A stretch of 38,838 nt of DNA from Acidobacteriota bacterium (GCA_021793595.1 JAJYSL010000017.1:1-38838); one strand, 5' to 3'. Numbered from the stretch's first letter, positions 6,864 to 16,464 are shown. Translations and numbers: made by a program. Notes: a model not told the origin generated them from the sequence alone.

Positions 6864-8774
6864 TTAGCGAGACTCGGTAGCGCCTGCGCCGAATACCAGG
6901 AAGGACGCATCCTCGGAGTAATCCTCTTCAATGCCGGGTCCTTCCAACGTGAGCACGATGGCATACTCTCCATCCTTCAGCTTCAGCTTAGGATCGCCCA
7001 ACTGAAAGGCTGACGTGCCGACCAAGCTGCCGTCTTGCCCCTCCAGCCAATGAACCGGCTGCTTCGCCAGTCGTGAACCGTTTGCGTCGACCAGGTTGAA
7101 GTCGCCTTTCCAATCCTTTGCGGGGCGACGCGCCAGCTTGCCGACCGGAGTGATGCGAACCAGCGTCCACAGTACATCTGCTGGCGAATAGGAATGGCTG
7201 GGTTCCAGCTGGATGGTACAGTTGCCAGCTCGCAAATAGTCGATGGCGTGGGACTGAGCTGGCTGGCCCGGACTTTGCTGCGGGGGCGGCATAAACAGGC
7301 ACGACCGGCCGATGACGAGCGAACTGATGCGAACAGTTTCGTCGGGGTCGGCGGGAGCGACGCTGAAGTCCTTGGACAGCCCGGCGGTGATCTTCCCGGT
7401 TTTGTCGGCGGCAGCGACGTTCAGACGGTAGTCTCCAGGACCAACTTCGATAGCGGTGTTCCAGATGGGTTCACGTGCATTCCAATCGATTTGGCTTGTC
7501 GTTGTGGCCAGCTTGAATCCTGTGGTTGTTTGTTGGAATTGCTGCGCCAGTTCGATTGGAGACGGAGGCGGAGTGGTGCCGGTCCAGAACAGTCCCGTAC
7601 TGACCAGTTGGGTTCCGGTTTTGCCGTCTGGGTGGGGAAAGTATTCCATCTGGGTGCCAAGCTGTAGCGGCGCATCTGGGTTGGATGGTGGATTCTCGAG
7701 TGCCTGGCGTAACGGGGCAGAGGCGCGTGCGAGTACCTGCAGTTGCCTCAGACTTGGCGCAATGTAGAAGGTTGGCACGTTCAAAATGAGTTGCTTGCGG
7801 TTCGGTGTGACGGAGACGATATGGGGCAACCCATCCATTTGCTTGAGTGTCAGGTGAAGGTCAAGGTCATAGGCAGCCATGCGGTCATTGCGAATCAGCT
7901 GGAGCGTGTTGGCGACAGAGCCGCAAATCCAGCCATCCAGCAAATTGTTGTCGGAGAGAAGCATCCACGGGCCCGTGCCCACGAGTGAGTAGGGTCGAGG
8001 AAATTTGCGCAGTAAATCGATCTCCTTGGAAGCTTCCGCCGAGTAGAGAATGACGCCGGCGGCGCGAGCGGCGGTGGAAACGTCGATGACTGCAAACGCG
8101 TCGTAAACCTGGCCATACCCTTGATCGACAACCTCGTGGAAGAGATCGCCAAGCGAGAGAACGACGCGGCGGCCGGGCAGCTCGCGCATGCTGGCAATGG
8201 CGACGGCTGCAGTGTGACGCCAATCGACAAGGCCGATGGATTGCGGGTTTTCGGCGCCGATCTTTTCCAATTCAGAAATGACCAGGGGAAGCTGGCGGGT
8301 ATAGGCGGATTGATTGCCACTGTCATCCAGGATGGAAATATTCCAGCCGGAAATGGGCGCGGTTTTCAAGGCGGCGACGGTTTCATTGACGATCTCGTTG
8401 CGGTCGAGCGGTCCGCCGCCAGGAAGGATGATCAACATATTCGGCTGGTCATCGGCCTCACCCGTCTTGGGATTAATGGTCTTGCTCCATGGACGAGAAA
8501 GTTGAAAGCTGGCGGGTTTGCTATCGACATCGAGGGTGAGATCGGTCGGCTGCAAGTCCTTGACGGGGGCGACATCGGTGAGGCTGAAGGCGTGGATGGG
8601 AATGGAAACCGTCTGCGCTTGCTGCACAAGTTGCGATACCCCCGGCGAAGACGCGGGCGGGGGCGCTGGAGCCTGGGCAAAAACAGTTGTACAGGTCAAT
8701 CCACACACAATTACTTCTATTCCGAAGCGCAGTCCCAAGGGTGCAGTCCAAGGCTTCCGATTGATTCCGTTCAC
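6864..8774 (-). CDS. Exported VWFA-related protein of the Acidobacterial type
   Basis: This 636-residue protein starts with GTG at 8774; GGAG lies about 8 bases upstream, which supports the choice. A signal peptide (about 15-34, ending VFAQA) is followed by a Pro/Ala linker. A beta-rich region comes next (about 55-95; SIPIHAFSLTDVAPVKDLQP), like the invariable lead-in of the VWFA-related family found in Acidobacteria. A Rossmann-like stretch at about 112-300 resembles a von Willebrand A domain. The expected metal-site DxSxS is missing: the equivalent strand reads LIILPGGGPLDRN. The C-terminal half is beta-rich and probably extracellular. The role is unknown; such proteins are presumed to mediate protein-protein contacts outside the cell. 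Confidence 0.8.
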   Translation of the reverse strand: MNGINRKPWTAPLGLRFGIEVIVCGLTCTTVFAQAPAPPPASSPGVSQLVQQAQTVSIPIHAFSLTDVAPVKDLQPTDLTLDVDSKPASFQLSRPWSKTINPKTGEADDQPNMLIILPGGGPLDRNEIVNETVAALKTAPISGWNISILDDSGNQSAYTRQLPLVISELEKIGAENPQSIGLVDWRHTAAVAIASMRELPGRRVVLSLGDLFHEVVDQGYGQVYDAFAVIDVSTAARAAGVILYSAEASKEIDLLRKFPRPYSLVGTGPWMLLSDNNLLDGWICGSVANTLQLIRNDRMAAYDLDLHLTLKQMDGLPHIVSVTPNRKQLILNVPTFYIAPSLRQLQVLARASAPLRQALENPPSNPDAPLQLGTQMEYFPHPDGKTGTQLVSTGLFWTGTTPPPSPIELAQQFQQTTTGFKLATTTSQIDWNAREPIWNTAIEVGPGDYRLNVAAADKTGKITAGLSKDFSVAPADPDETVRISSLVIGRSCLFMPPPQQSPGQPAQSHAIDYLRAGNCTIQLEPSHSYSPADVLWTLVRITPVGKLARRPAKDWKGDFNLVDANGSRLAKQPVHWLEGQDGSLVGTSAFQLGDPKLKLKDGEYAIVLTLEGPGIEEDYSEDASFLVFGAGATESR

Positions 8775-8974
8775 AGATCACTCCGAAAAAACGTAGTTGT
8801 TCGACCCTCCAGTGTAGGCCGTCTCTTCTCTGGTTGGATGTTTCGTTCGCCAGAAAGGGATCAGTTGTGTGAAATCGTCCCATAGATCGGGGCGGGTTTG
8901 TTTCGACCGCGCCACAATTGATTTCCAGGTTAAATTTTGGCCATGCGTGCGTGGAGCGGCGACAAGAGTCGGCG

Positions 8975-10153
8975 TCAGTTGCCATGTTCATTCTCCGGCA
9001 CGGCGGGATAGCCTTGCCAGACATATTCCAGCGCCTCCGGCAGCGTTTGCAGCTTTACGGCGCGATCGACATGTCCGGCGTTGCGGGCGAAGACAAACTG
9101 ATAATGATAGCCCCTGGCGGCGAGGACCTTGGCCATCTGCTCATTGGCGACGACCCAGTCGTGCATGTTGTCGCGCATGATATTGGGATTGTAGAGATCG
9201 CGATCGCCAACCTCCATCCAGATGCGCAGCGGCTTGGCAGGGCTGTTCGGGATGAGATGCTGGTGAAATTCCCACGCACCATGCGGAGTTTTGGGATTGT
9301 AGGGCCACTGCTGATTCACGTAGGTACCGGAGTAGGTCAGGACGCGATGGTACATCTCCGGGTGATACCACGCCATGATCAACGCGCAGGAGCCGCCGGA
9401 ACTGCCGCCCATGGTGGCTCGACCGTCGGGATTTTTGGTCAGCCTCACGTGGGCTTTCGACTCCACCAACGGCAAAACCTCATGCTCCACGAATTCCGCA
9501 TACTTGCCGGACATGGTGTCGTATTCCAGGCCGCGCTCGCTGCCCTGGGCGTCGCCGCCGCCATTGCTGATGGAGATGGCGATCATCGCTGGAACCTTGT
9601 GTTCGGCGATCAGATTGTTGAGTGCGGTGAACAGCGCGCTGTCGGGTCCATCCGCGCCGACGATGAAGGGGGCGACGGTGCCCGGGACATATTGCCGGGG
9701 AACGTACACAGTGACGCGGCGCGTGTAGGGCGCAGGATGGCTGGTGGTGACAATCAACCTGGCGGGGTTGGTGGGATCGGGAGTGCCGAAGGTTCCGGGC
9801 CCGCGAGCGATGCCGGGATAGAACTTGCTGTCGGCGGAGTTCATGGTGAATTGAATGATGGTTCCCTGTGGCACTCCGACGTGGATCGACATTTGCAGTG
9901 CAGGTGGGTGAGTCGCCCCGAGGATAAAATTTCCGTCGACATCGGCAGGAGGAACGGCGCCGTCCGGGAGTTCTGTGGCGGCGACGAATCCGGGCGAATG
10001 CGGATCGCGGGTCGGCGGTAGGGGCCGTGCCGGCCGCGCGATAGTCTGCGGTGCCGGTGCGTTGGACGGTGCGGGCGAAGCGGATTGTGCAGCCGCCGAG
10101 GCTGCGAACGCCAGCAAAACAATCCCGGAGGTAAGGCTCAGAAGAGGTCGCAA
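8975..10153 (-). CDS. Secreted esterase, enterochelin-esterase-like alpha/beta hydrolase
   Basis: A start at TTG 10153 is preferred because AAAGGA lies 7 bases before it and the frame then opens with a compact signal peptide (RPLLSLTSGIVLLAFAASAA). A GTG at 10198 adds 15 residues but has no Shine-Dalgarno. The mature protein is about 370 residues. A beta-sandwich-like N-terminal part precedes an esterase-D/Fes-type hydrolase domain. The nucleophile elbow is GGSSGG (Ser about 252 from the TTG start), the acid is probably in EVGDRDLYN (about 317-319), and the catalytic His is in NAGHVDR (about 361). Relatives cleave siderophore esters or act as carbohydrate esterases; the substrate cannot be read from sequence. 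It lies 200 bp upstream of the VWFA-like gene on the same strand. Confidence 0.85.
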   Translation of the reverse strand: MRPLLSLTSGIVLLAFAASAAAQSASPAPSNAPAPQTIARPARPLPPTRDPHSPGFVAATELPDGAVPPADVDGNFILGATHPPALQMSIHVGVPQGTIIQFTMNSADSKFYPGIARGPGTFGTPDPTNPARLIVTTSHPAPYTRRVTVYVPRQYVPGTVAPFIVGADGPDSALFTALNNLIAEHKVPAMIAISISNGGGDAQGSERGLEYDTMSGKYAEFVEHEVLPLVESKAHVRLTKNPDGRATMGGSSGGSCALIMAWYHPEMYHRVLTYSGTYVNQQWPYNPKTPHGAWEFHQHLIPNSPAKPLRIWMEVGDRDLYNPNIMRDNMHDWVVANEQMAKVLAARGYHYQFVFARNAGHVDRAVKLQTLPEALEYVWQGYPAVPENEHGN

Positions 10154-10390
10154 AGAGGATTCCTTTGGGTCGCTGTGATTTCCAATTCGATTCGACACGG
10201 GATCTGGGTGCTCTCCGCTTGATTTTAGCTCTCGTCGGGGCGCGAAAAGTGATCCGCAGCGGGTTGTAGGTTTCGCGCTGGACGCGATGTTGTTGATCGC
10301 AGCGACTGGAGGTATATCATTCCGGCGAGATACAATTCTCTTTCAGCTTTCGCAATTGCTTTTCACCTTCCAAGTTCGAAAGGACCGCCC

Positions 10391-11881
10391 ATGAGATTCG
10401 CAGCGGCGCTTCATCCTTCGCGGGCTGGTTTCCGATTTTCCTGCCTACGTTCTGCACTCAGTGTGACACTCGCAGCAGCCATCGCCATCGGCTGCGGTAC
10501 GTCCGGCGGGACCGGCACGCAGTTGAGCGGGAACACGTCGGTCGTCGTCCTGGCGTCGAGCGCGGCGAATGATCAGATATCTGCATTCAATACGACGTTA
10601 AGCAGCTTGACGCTGACCAGCCAATCCGGCAAAACCGTCACGGTCTTCTCCACGCCGCAGAGCGCCGAGTATATACATCTGAACGGCAGCGTGGAACCGC
10701 TCACCACAGTTAGCATTCCGCAGGGCGTGTACACGTCGGCTACCGCGACTCTTGGAGCAGTCGGCACCCCCTCCTATCCCGTCTGCGTCGGGCTGGAAGC
10801 AGATGGTACGCTTCTTACCAACGGAACGATTGGCAGCTATGCCCAGCCGCCGGTTGTCACGGTGAACCTGCCCGCGCCGATCACAGTGTCCGGAACCGCA
10901 ATGGGGCTTGAGCTGAATTTGCAGGTTTCCAAGTCAGTATCTTCTTTCAGTTGTGTCCCGCCTACGAATGGCGCGGCTTCGATCACGCCGACCTTCAATC
11001 TGACCCCGGTAGTGATTGCGGCCCAGCCGACAAACAGCACGAATGGCATGGCGACGGGCCTCGATGGGTTGATCGCGAGCGTGGGCACAGGTGGAACCAG
11101 CTTCAGCGTGACTGGCGCGGATGGTCCCACGTGGCAAGTCAGCTCCAATAGCAGCACCGTGTTTCAAGGAGTTACGGGCGCTTCCCAGCTTGCCACCGGA
11201 ATGCCCGTGGATATGGATGTGGCGATTCAAGCGGATGGATCTTTACTGGCCACGCGGATCGCCGTCCATGACACGAACGTGACGAATCTGACCTTTGTGA
11301 AGGGGCCTCTCATGCAGGTGGCCGGCTCCCAGCCAACTTTGTTTTCGCTCATGGTGGAACATGGAGGCCTCTTGTTCGGGGGCTTGGGTAGCAGTCCATC
11401 CCCTTTCAACTTCGGTAGCACCGTTTTCCAAATCTCTGGCCAACTGAGTAATGTGCAGAGTTTGCCGTTCACCACAAGCTTCACTGCAGCCAACAGGGTT
11501 GACGGTCAGAATGTTTTCATCAGCACACATGCGCTAACCATTTCGGGTGGCCCTGCGTATGAGCCGGCAACCACGATGACGCTAATTCCGCAAACCATCG
11601 ACGGGACGGTCAGCGCAGTCTCCAGCAGCGGCAGCTTCACCACCTACACGGTTACGCTGGCTCCGTACGATCTGTTCACCGATCTGGCGGTACAGGCGGG
11701 GCAGACGACTTTACTGAAAACGCCAAATAATGTCGTCGTCTATGTGGACAGTACGACTCAATTGCTCAACACCACTCCTGCGGCAGTGGGCAGTGTCCTG
11801 CGATTCAATGGCCTCATTTTCAATGACAACGGAACGCTGCGGATGGACTGCGCCTGGATCAACGACGGTGTAACACAGTAG
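10391..11881 (+). CDS. Exported Ser/Thr-rich lipoprotein of DUF4382/DUF5666-like type
   Basis: The 496-residue protein has a long signal peptide ending in a lipobox (AIGC, Cys35), so it is probably a lipid-anchored surface protein. A segment at about 50-175 resembles DUF4382-type domains (SLTLTSQSGKTVTVF, then PQGVYTSATATLG). The rest consists of repeated beta-strand units rich in Thr, Ser, Gly and Val, some like the DUF5666 family (SFSVTGADGPTWQVSSNSST, then DVAIQADGSLLATRI). AAAGGA lies 7 bases before the ATG. No catalytic motif is seen. Such lipoproteins are frequent in Acidobacteria and their function is unknown. Confidence 0.8.
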   Translation: MRFAAALHPSRAGFRFSCLRSALSVTLAAAIAIGCGTSGGTGTQLSGNTSVVVLASSAANDQISAFNTTLSSLTLTSQSGKTVTVFSTPQSAEYIHLNGSVEPLTTVSIPQGVYTSATATLGAVGTPSYPVCVGLEADGTLLTNGTIGSYAQPPVVTVNLPAPITVSGTAMGLELNLQVSKSVSSFSCVPPTNGAASITPTFNLTPVVIAAQPTNSTNGMATGLDGLIASVGTGGTSFSVTGADGPTWQVSSNSSTVFQGVTGASQLATGMPVDMDVAIQADGSLLATRIAVHDTNVTNLTFVKGPLMQVAGSQPTLFSLMVEHGGLLFGGLGSSPSPFNFGSTVFQISGQLSNVQSLPFTTSFTAANRVDGQNVFISTHALTISGGPAYEPATTMTLIPQTIDGTVSAVSSSGSFTTYTVTLAPYDLFTDLAVQAGQTTLLKTPNNVVVYVDSTTQLLNTTPAAVGSVLRFNGLIFNDNGTLRMDCAWINDGVTQ

Positions 11882-11950
11882 CCGCAACCTCCCACGCAAT
11901 CTGGGTTGGGATCGCTGGGTAGCACCGTCTGTTCAGCTTCAGGCGGTCGG

Positions 11951-11966
11951 CTCCACTATAGTGGAG
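11951..11966. promoter_or_regulatory. Perfect 16-bp palindrome over the oligopeptidase ribosome-binding site
   Basis: CTCCACTATAGTGGAG is fully self-complementary, and its right end supplies the GGAG Shine-Dalgarno of the next gene. It ends 4 bp before the ATG at 11971 and 13 bp before the alternative ATG at 11980. It could be an operator for a dimeric repressor. As RNA it could fold and hide the ribosome-binding site. Confidence 0.55.
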
Positions 11967-11970
11967 ATGC

Positions 11971-14109
11971 ATGCGACCGATGACGAAATTGAAACCTCCT
12001 GTTGCCCGCAAGGAACCACGCAGTCTTCCACTCCACGGCCAGGTGCTGCAAGACGACTACGCCTGGCTGCGAGATAAGGAAAGCCCGGAAACGCTGGCCT
12101 ATCTGACGGCAGAGAATGCCTACACCGCCGCGGTGATGGAGCCGCTGCAGCCCCTGATCGACACGCTGTACGCGGAGATGCTGAGTCATATCCAGCAGAC
12201 GGATGTATCGGTGCCGTATCGCGATGGGCGGTTCGACTACTACGCGCGCACGGTAGAGGGCAAACAATATCCCATCTATTGCCGCGTCCCGGCGGAGAAG
12301 GGTTCGGCGACGCGACCGGTTCCTCCGGTGGAGGGATTTGCGGACGAAGAAGTGCTGCTGGATGTGAATCAGCTGGCCGAGGGCGAAGCCTTCATGTCGG
12401 TCGGTGCGTCGGTGGTGGGCGACGACGGCAACCTGCTGGCGTACACCACCGACAACACCGGCTTTCGACAATACACACTGCATGTAAAAAATCTGCTGAC
12501 GGGAAAAACGATGCACTCGCTGGCGGAGCGGGTTGGCTCTGTGACTTGGGCGGCGGACAATCACACGCTGTTCTATAGCGTGGAGGACGAGGAGACCAAG
12601 CGGCCGTACCAGATTGTTCGACGGGCGCTGGATGCGGCAACGCAAACTTTTTCGACTGGCCAGATTATCTGGGAAGATCCGGATGAGCGTTTCAACGTGG
12701 GGGTTGGACGCACCCGCGATGGAAAATATTTGTTTGTGGAGTCGGCGAGCCACACCACCAGCGAGCAGTGGTATTTGGCGGCGAACGATCCGATGGGAAC
12801 GCTGCGCTGCGTCGAGCCGCGACGCGACGACATTGAATATTATGCGGATCATCGTGACGGGGTCTTCTTTATCCGGGTGAATGACACCGGACGGAATTTT
12901 CGGTTGGTGACGGCGAAGGTGGAGCAGTCAGGTCGGGAGCACTGGCAGGAGATTCTGCCGCATCGCGACGAGGTGATGCTGGAAGATGCCGATCTATTCC
13001 AGCACTTTTTTGTGGCCTGCGAGCGCTATCAAGGCCTTCCTCGCCTGCGCATTCACAAGTTGACGGGCGAGGGAAGCCTGGCCGAGCAGGCGAAAAAAAC
13101 TCCGCGCGAAATTTCATTTCCTGAGCCGACATACAGTGCGACGCCCGGCACCAATCGCGAATTCGATGTGATGAGCTATCGATATGGCTACACATCGCTG
13201 GTGACGCCCAGTTCTGTATACCAATATGAGCTGGCGACGCATGAAAGCACGTTGCTGAAACAACTGGAAGTTCCCGGCGGGTTCGATCGGACACTGTACG
13301 CGTCAGAGCGCATATTTGCAACGGCCGCCGATGGAGTACGCGTGCCCATTTCGCTGGTGTATCGCAGGGATCGGTTCGAGCGCGGGAAAAATCCTCTCTA
13401 CGTGTATGCCTATGGATCGTACGGATATTCGCTGCCGATCGGATTCAATTCAAATCGGTTGAGTCTGCTGGATCGCGGCGTGGTGTTGGCCTATGCGCAT
13501 ATCCGCGGCGGCGGCGAAATGGGCAAGCCATGGCACGATGCCGGCCGCATGATGCAAAAGCTGAATACGTTTACGGATTTTATTTCTGCGACGGAATACA
13601 TGGTGACGAATGGCTATGGCGCAAAGGATCGCGTGGCGATAGAAGGCGGTAGTGCCGGCGGGCTGTTGATGGGTGCGGTGGCGAACATGCGTCCGGAGCT
13701 GTTTCGCGTGGTGCTGTCGCATGTCCCATTTGTCGACGTGATGAATACGATGCTGGACGCATCTCTGCCGCTGACCGTGGCGGAATACGAAGAGTGGGGA
13801 AACCCCAACGAGGCTGCTGCGTTTGAGTATATGCGGGGGTATTCGCCATACGACAATGTGATTGCCAAAGCGTATCCAACGATGCTGGTGAAGACCTCAC
13901 TGAACGACAGCCAGGTGATGTATTGGGAACCGGCGAAGTATGTCGCGAAGCTGCGCAGCCTGAAGACGGATGAAAATTTGTTGCTGCTACACACGAATAT
14001 GCAGGCGGGTCATGGGGGAGCGTCGGGACGATACGACTATTTGAAGGAAATTGCGTTCGACTATGCATTTTTACTGTGGCAGCTGGGCGTGGTACAGGTG
14101 GAAGGCTGA
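11971..14109 (+). CDS. ptrB: Oligopeptidase B (S9A prolyl oligopeptidase family)
   Basis: This 712-residue serine peptidase cleaves short peptides after basic residues. An N-terminal seven-bladed beta-propeller (about 75-430) precedes the C-terminal alpha/beta-hydrolase domain (about 430-712). The triad is Ser561 (GGSAGG), Asp646 (SLNDSQV) and His681 (QAGHGG). The Ser-Asp and Asp-His spacings of 85 and 35 residues equal those of E. coli PtrB. Family motifs HIRGGGEMGKPWHDAGR and PYDNV are present. No signal peptide is seen, so it is probably cytoplasmic. ATG 11971 has GGAG 4 bases upstream, within a palindrome; ATG 11980 would have 13-base spacing. The stop is one base from the stop of the convergent ABC transporter gene. 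Confidence 0.93.
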   Translation: MRPMTKLKPPVARKEPRSLPLHGQVLQDDYAWLRDKESPETLAYLTAENAYTAAVMEPLQPLIDTLYAEMLSHIQQTDVSVPYRDGRFDYYARTVEGKQYPIYCRVPAEKGSATRPVPPVEGFADEEVLLDVNQLAEGEAFMSVGASVVGDDGNLLAYTTDNTGFRQYTLHVKNLLTGKTMHSLAERVGSVTWAADNHTLFYSVEDEETKRPYQIVRRALDAATQTFSTGQIIWEDPDERFNVGVGRTRDGKYLFVESASHTTSEQWYLAANDPMGTLRCVEPRRDDIEYYADHRDGVFFIRVNDTGRNFRLVTAKVEQSGREHWQEILPHRDEVMLEDADLFQHFFVACERYQGLPRLRIHKLTGEGSLAEQAKKTPREISFPEPTYSATPGTNREFDVMSYRYGYTSLVTPSSVYQYELATHESTLLKQLEVPGGFDRTLYASERIFATAADGVRVPISLVYRRDRFERGKNPLYVYAYGSYGYSLPIGFNSNRLSLLDRGVVLAYAHIRGGGEMGKPWHDAGRMMQKLNTFTDFISATEYMVTNGYGAKDRVAIEGGSAGGLLMGAVANMRPELFRVVLSHVPFVDVMNTMLDASLPLTVAEYEEWGNPNEAAAFEYMRGYSPYDNVIAKAYPTMLVKTSLNDSQVMYWEPAKYVAKLRSLKTDENLLLLHTNMQAGHGGASGRYDYLKEIAFDYAFLLWQLGVVQVEG

Positions 14110-14110
14110 C

Positions 14111-16060
14111 CTAACGAACGCCACGCAAAGCTTGACTGAAGCTGAGGTCGCCATTCTTCGCTTCTTTCTTGTTGTCGTCCTCAGGAACGCTGTCGCCTTC
14201 TCCGGGCGCGAGGAAAAGATTCGACTGCAAGCCGTGCTGGCGGGTGTAGAGATCCCAATAGCGTCCGTGCCCGGCATAGAGTTCGTCATGCGTGCCGCGC
14301 TCGATAATTCTGCCTTCTTCCACAACCAGAATTTGATCGGCGCGTCGAATCGTCGACAGCCGATGAGCAATGACGAATGTGGTCCGGCCGCGCATCAGGT
14401 AAGAAAGACCCTCTTGAATCATCGCTTCGCTTTCTGAGTCGAGACTGGATGTAGCCTCGTCGAGAATCAGGATGCGCGGGTTGGCCAGAATCGCGCGGGC
14501 GATGGAAATGCGCTGACGCTGGCCGCCGGAAAGCTTGACACCACGCTCGCCGACTACGGTTTCGTAGGTCTCGGGAAAGCGTTCGGCAAACTCATCGACA
14601 CGGGCCATGCGGCAGGCCTCCAGCACTTCGGCTTCGGTGGCAAGTGGTCGGGAAAACTGCACGTTTTCACGAATGGTGCCGTCGAACAAAAACGACTCCT
14701 GCAGCACAACGCCAAGCTGGGTGCGGTAATCGCTCAGGCGCACGGTGGCAAGGTCAACTCCATCGACAAGCACCTGGCCGGAGTCGGGTTTGTGGAAGGC
14801 GCAGAGCAAACTGATGATCGTGGATTTGCCGGAACCCGAGGGACCGACGAGCGCCGTGACCGTGCCGGGCGCAGCTTTGAGCGAGATGCCGTGCAACACG
14901 GGCTTCGACGGTTCGTAGGCAAAGACGACGTCGCGAAATTCCACGTCGCCTTTAATGGGGCCGAGCGGCATGGTGCGTTGGGGATCATTGTCTTCGCTGG
15001 ATTCGGCAAGAATTTCGCTGGTGCGATCGAGTCCGGCAACGGCCTCAGTCAATTGCGTTCCCACGGCGACAATCTGGATTACCGGCGCGATTAAATACGC
15101 GAGCACCATGGTGTAGGTGACGTAGTCGCCCACGGTGAGCGCGTGCGAAACGACCAGACGTCCGCCCATGTACATGACCAATGCGCCGACCACACCCAGG
15201 ACGACGGTAGACGCCAGGCTCATGACGGATTGAGCGGTTAAGGTACGGACGACATTTTCCAGCAGGCGCTGAACGCCTCCGGCAAACACGTGTGCTTCGC
15301 GATCCTCCGCGTGATATCCCTTCACCACGCGCACGCCACCCAGCGATTCCGTCAGCCTGCCGGTGACGTCGGCATTGATGCGGGCGCGCTCGCGAAAGAT
15401 GGGGCGAATAGTTTTGAACGCGGTCATCAGGATCAGCGAAAAAATCACCAAAACGACTACGGCCAGCAGCGTCATCTCCACGCTGATGCGTAGCAGCAGG
15501 GTGAACGCAATAGCGGCGGCGAGCAAGCCCCCGACGAAATTCACCATGCCAGTGCCGATCAGGTTGCGGATGCCTTCGACATCGCTCATGATGCGAGCAA
15601 CCAGCGTGCCGGTGCGGTTCGCGTCGTAAAATGCGACCGGCAATCGGCCGATGTGCTGCTGCACCTGGACGCGAAGATCGGCGATGAGGCGTTGCGCCGC
15701 GATGGAGAGAAGTTGCGTCAAGCCATAGGAAGCTGCGCCCTGGATGGTGGTGGCGAGCAGGACTGTGCCGACGATCCAGGGCAGAAGGCTCACCTGGTGA
15801 TGGCCCATGACGCGATCGATCAAGAACTTGGCGGAGAGTGGCAGAACGAAACTGGAAACGCGGCTGATGACCATCAGCAGCAGGCCGAAGACAAGCAGCC
15901 AGCGGCGCGGACGTACGAGCGCCCAGATCTCCGGCAGGACTTTCCGCAGCTCCGGTTTCTTTTTGCTCTGCGGCGCATCGGCAGACACGCGGCCCCCGGC
16001 AGATTCCGACCTTCTTCCGCCGCGTGTGCCCCCGTCGACCCATGCCGGTCTGATTGCCAT
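14111..16060 (-). CDS. ABC exporter, fused permease and ATPase (MsbA/multidrug type)
   Basis: This 649-residue half-transporter would work as a homodimer exporting lipids or drugs. A basic, Gly-rich N-terminal tail (about 1-50) precedes a six-helix transmembrane domain (about 55-345) and a nucleotide-binding domain (about 372-610). The ATPase has Walker A GPSGSGKST (406-414), Q-loop Gln454, signature LSGGQ (510-514), Walker B LILDEATSSLD (about 531-541) and switch His566. All catalytic elements are intact. The C-terminal 40 residues are acidic and basic patches without a known fold. The start has only a weak Shine-Dalgarno. It lies 9 bp after the four-helix membrane protein gene and closes the minus-strand run that begins at 20765. 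The substrate is unknown. Confidence 0.92.
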   Translation of the reverse strand: MAIRPAWVDGGTRGGRRSESAGGRVSADAPQSKKKPELRKVLPEIWALVRPRRWLLVFGLLLMVISRVSSFVLPLSAKFLIDRVMGHHQVSLLPWIVGTVLLATTIQGAASYGLTQLLSIAAQRLIADLRVQVQQHIGRLPVAFYDANRTGTLVARIMSDVEGIRNLIGTGMVNFVGGLLAAAIAFTLLLRISVEMTLLAVVVLVIFSLILMTAFKTIRPIFRERARINADVTGRLTESLGGVRVVKGYHAEDREAHVFAGGVQRLLENVVRTLTAQSVMSLASTVVLGVVGALVMYMGGRLVVSHALTVGDYVTYTMVLAYLIAPVIQIVAVGTQLTEAVAGLDRTSEILAESSEDNDPQRTMPLGPIKGDVEFRDVVFAYEPSKPVLHGISLKAAPGTVTALVGPSGSGKSTIISLLCAFHKPDSGQVLVDGVDLATVRLSDYRTQLGVVLQESFLFDGTIRENVQFSRPLATEAEVLEACRMARVDEFAERFPETYETVVGERGVKLSGGQRQRISIARAILANPRILILDEATSSLDSESEAMIQEGLSYLMRGRTTFVIAHRLSTIRRADQILVVEEGRIIERGTHDELYAGHGRYWDLYTRQHGLQSNLFLAPGEGDSVPEDDNKKEAKNGDLSFSQALRGVR

Positions 16061-16069
16061 AGATTTCTT

Positions 16070-16447
16070 TCAGGCTCTCGCGCGACGAGCCGCGATAAAC
16101 GAGCGAATGCACATCAGAACAAAGATGAGGCAGATGACCGCCATGGCGAATTCCTCTTTCACCGCCAGCGGCCTCACGATGGCAGTCCCGTGGGTAGAGG
16201 CAATGAAAGCCGAGGCGGCGCGCCAGCCGGGGAAGATCACACCCAGCAAGCCGACGGTGACCGCGATGTGCATAAAGATCATGCGGCGTTTGCTGTCTTC
16301 AGTCTTCGCCAGCAGGCCGAGGATGCCGAGAAGAATTCCGAAGTAGGCTGGGATAAGAGCCGTAGGTGCGTGGCTGCCGGTTGCGACGAAGAACGCAACT
16401 CCTACTATGATGAGCACCAAAGCGGTGACAAGTGTAAATTTCGCCAT
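16070..16447 (-). CDS. Small four-helix membrane protein
   Basis: This 125-residue protein has four predicted transmembrane helices, at about 5-24 (LVTALVLIIVGVAFFVATGS), 30-46, 58-76 and 100-119. Short loops and a basic C-terminus (RRARA) suggest a cytoplasmic tail. GAGGAG lies about 10 bases before the ATG, so the start is secure. It looks like a conserved hypothetical membrane protein of Acidobacteria, without a known function. It sits 17 bp downstream of the gluconokinase gene and 9 bp upstream of the ABC exporter, so it is co-transcribed and could be an accessory to the exporter; that is inference from position only. Confidence 0.75.
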   Translation of the reverse strand: MAKFTLVTALVLIIVGVAFFVATGSHAPTALIPAYFGILLGILGLLAKTEDSKRRMIFMHIAVTVGLLGVIFPGWRAASAFIASTHGTAIVRPLAVKEEFAMAVICLIFVLMCIRSFIAARRARA

Positions 16448-16464
16448 GACAGGTTCGATCTCCT

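Noticed and set aside
8918..10021. A 367-codon plus-strand frame opposite the secreted esterase
   Set aside because: It is antisense to a gene with a clear catalytic triad and signal peptide, and its own sequence has no recognisable domain.
15045..16112. A 355-codon minus-strand frame within the ABC exporter
   Set aside because: It overlaps the exporter in another frame and is extremely rich in Arg, His and Gly, as expected of an off-frame reading.
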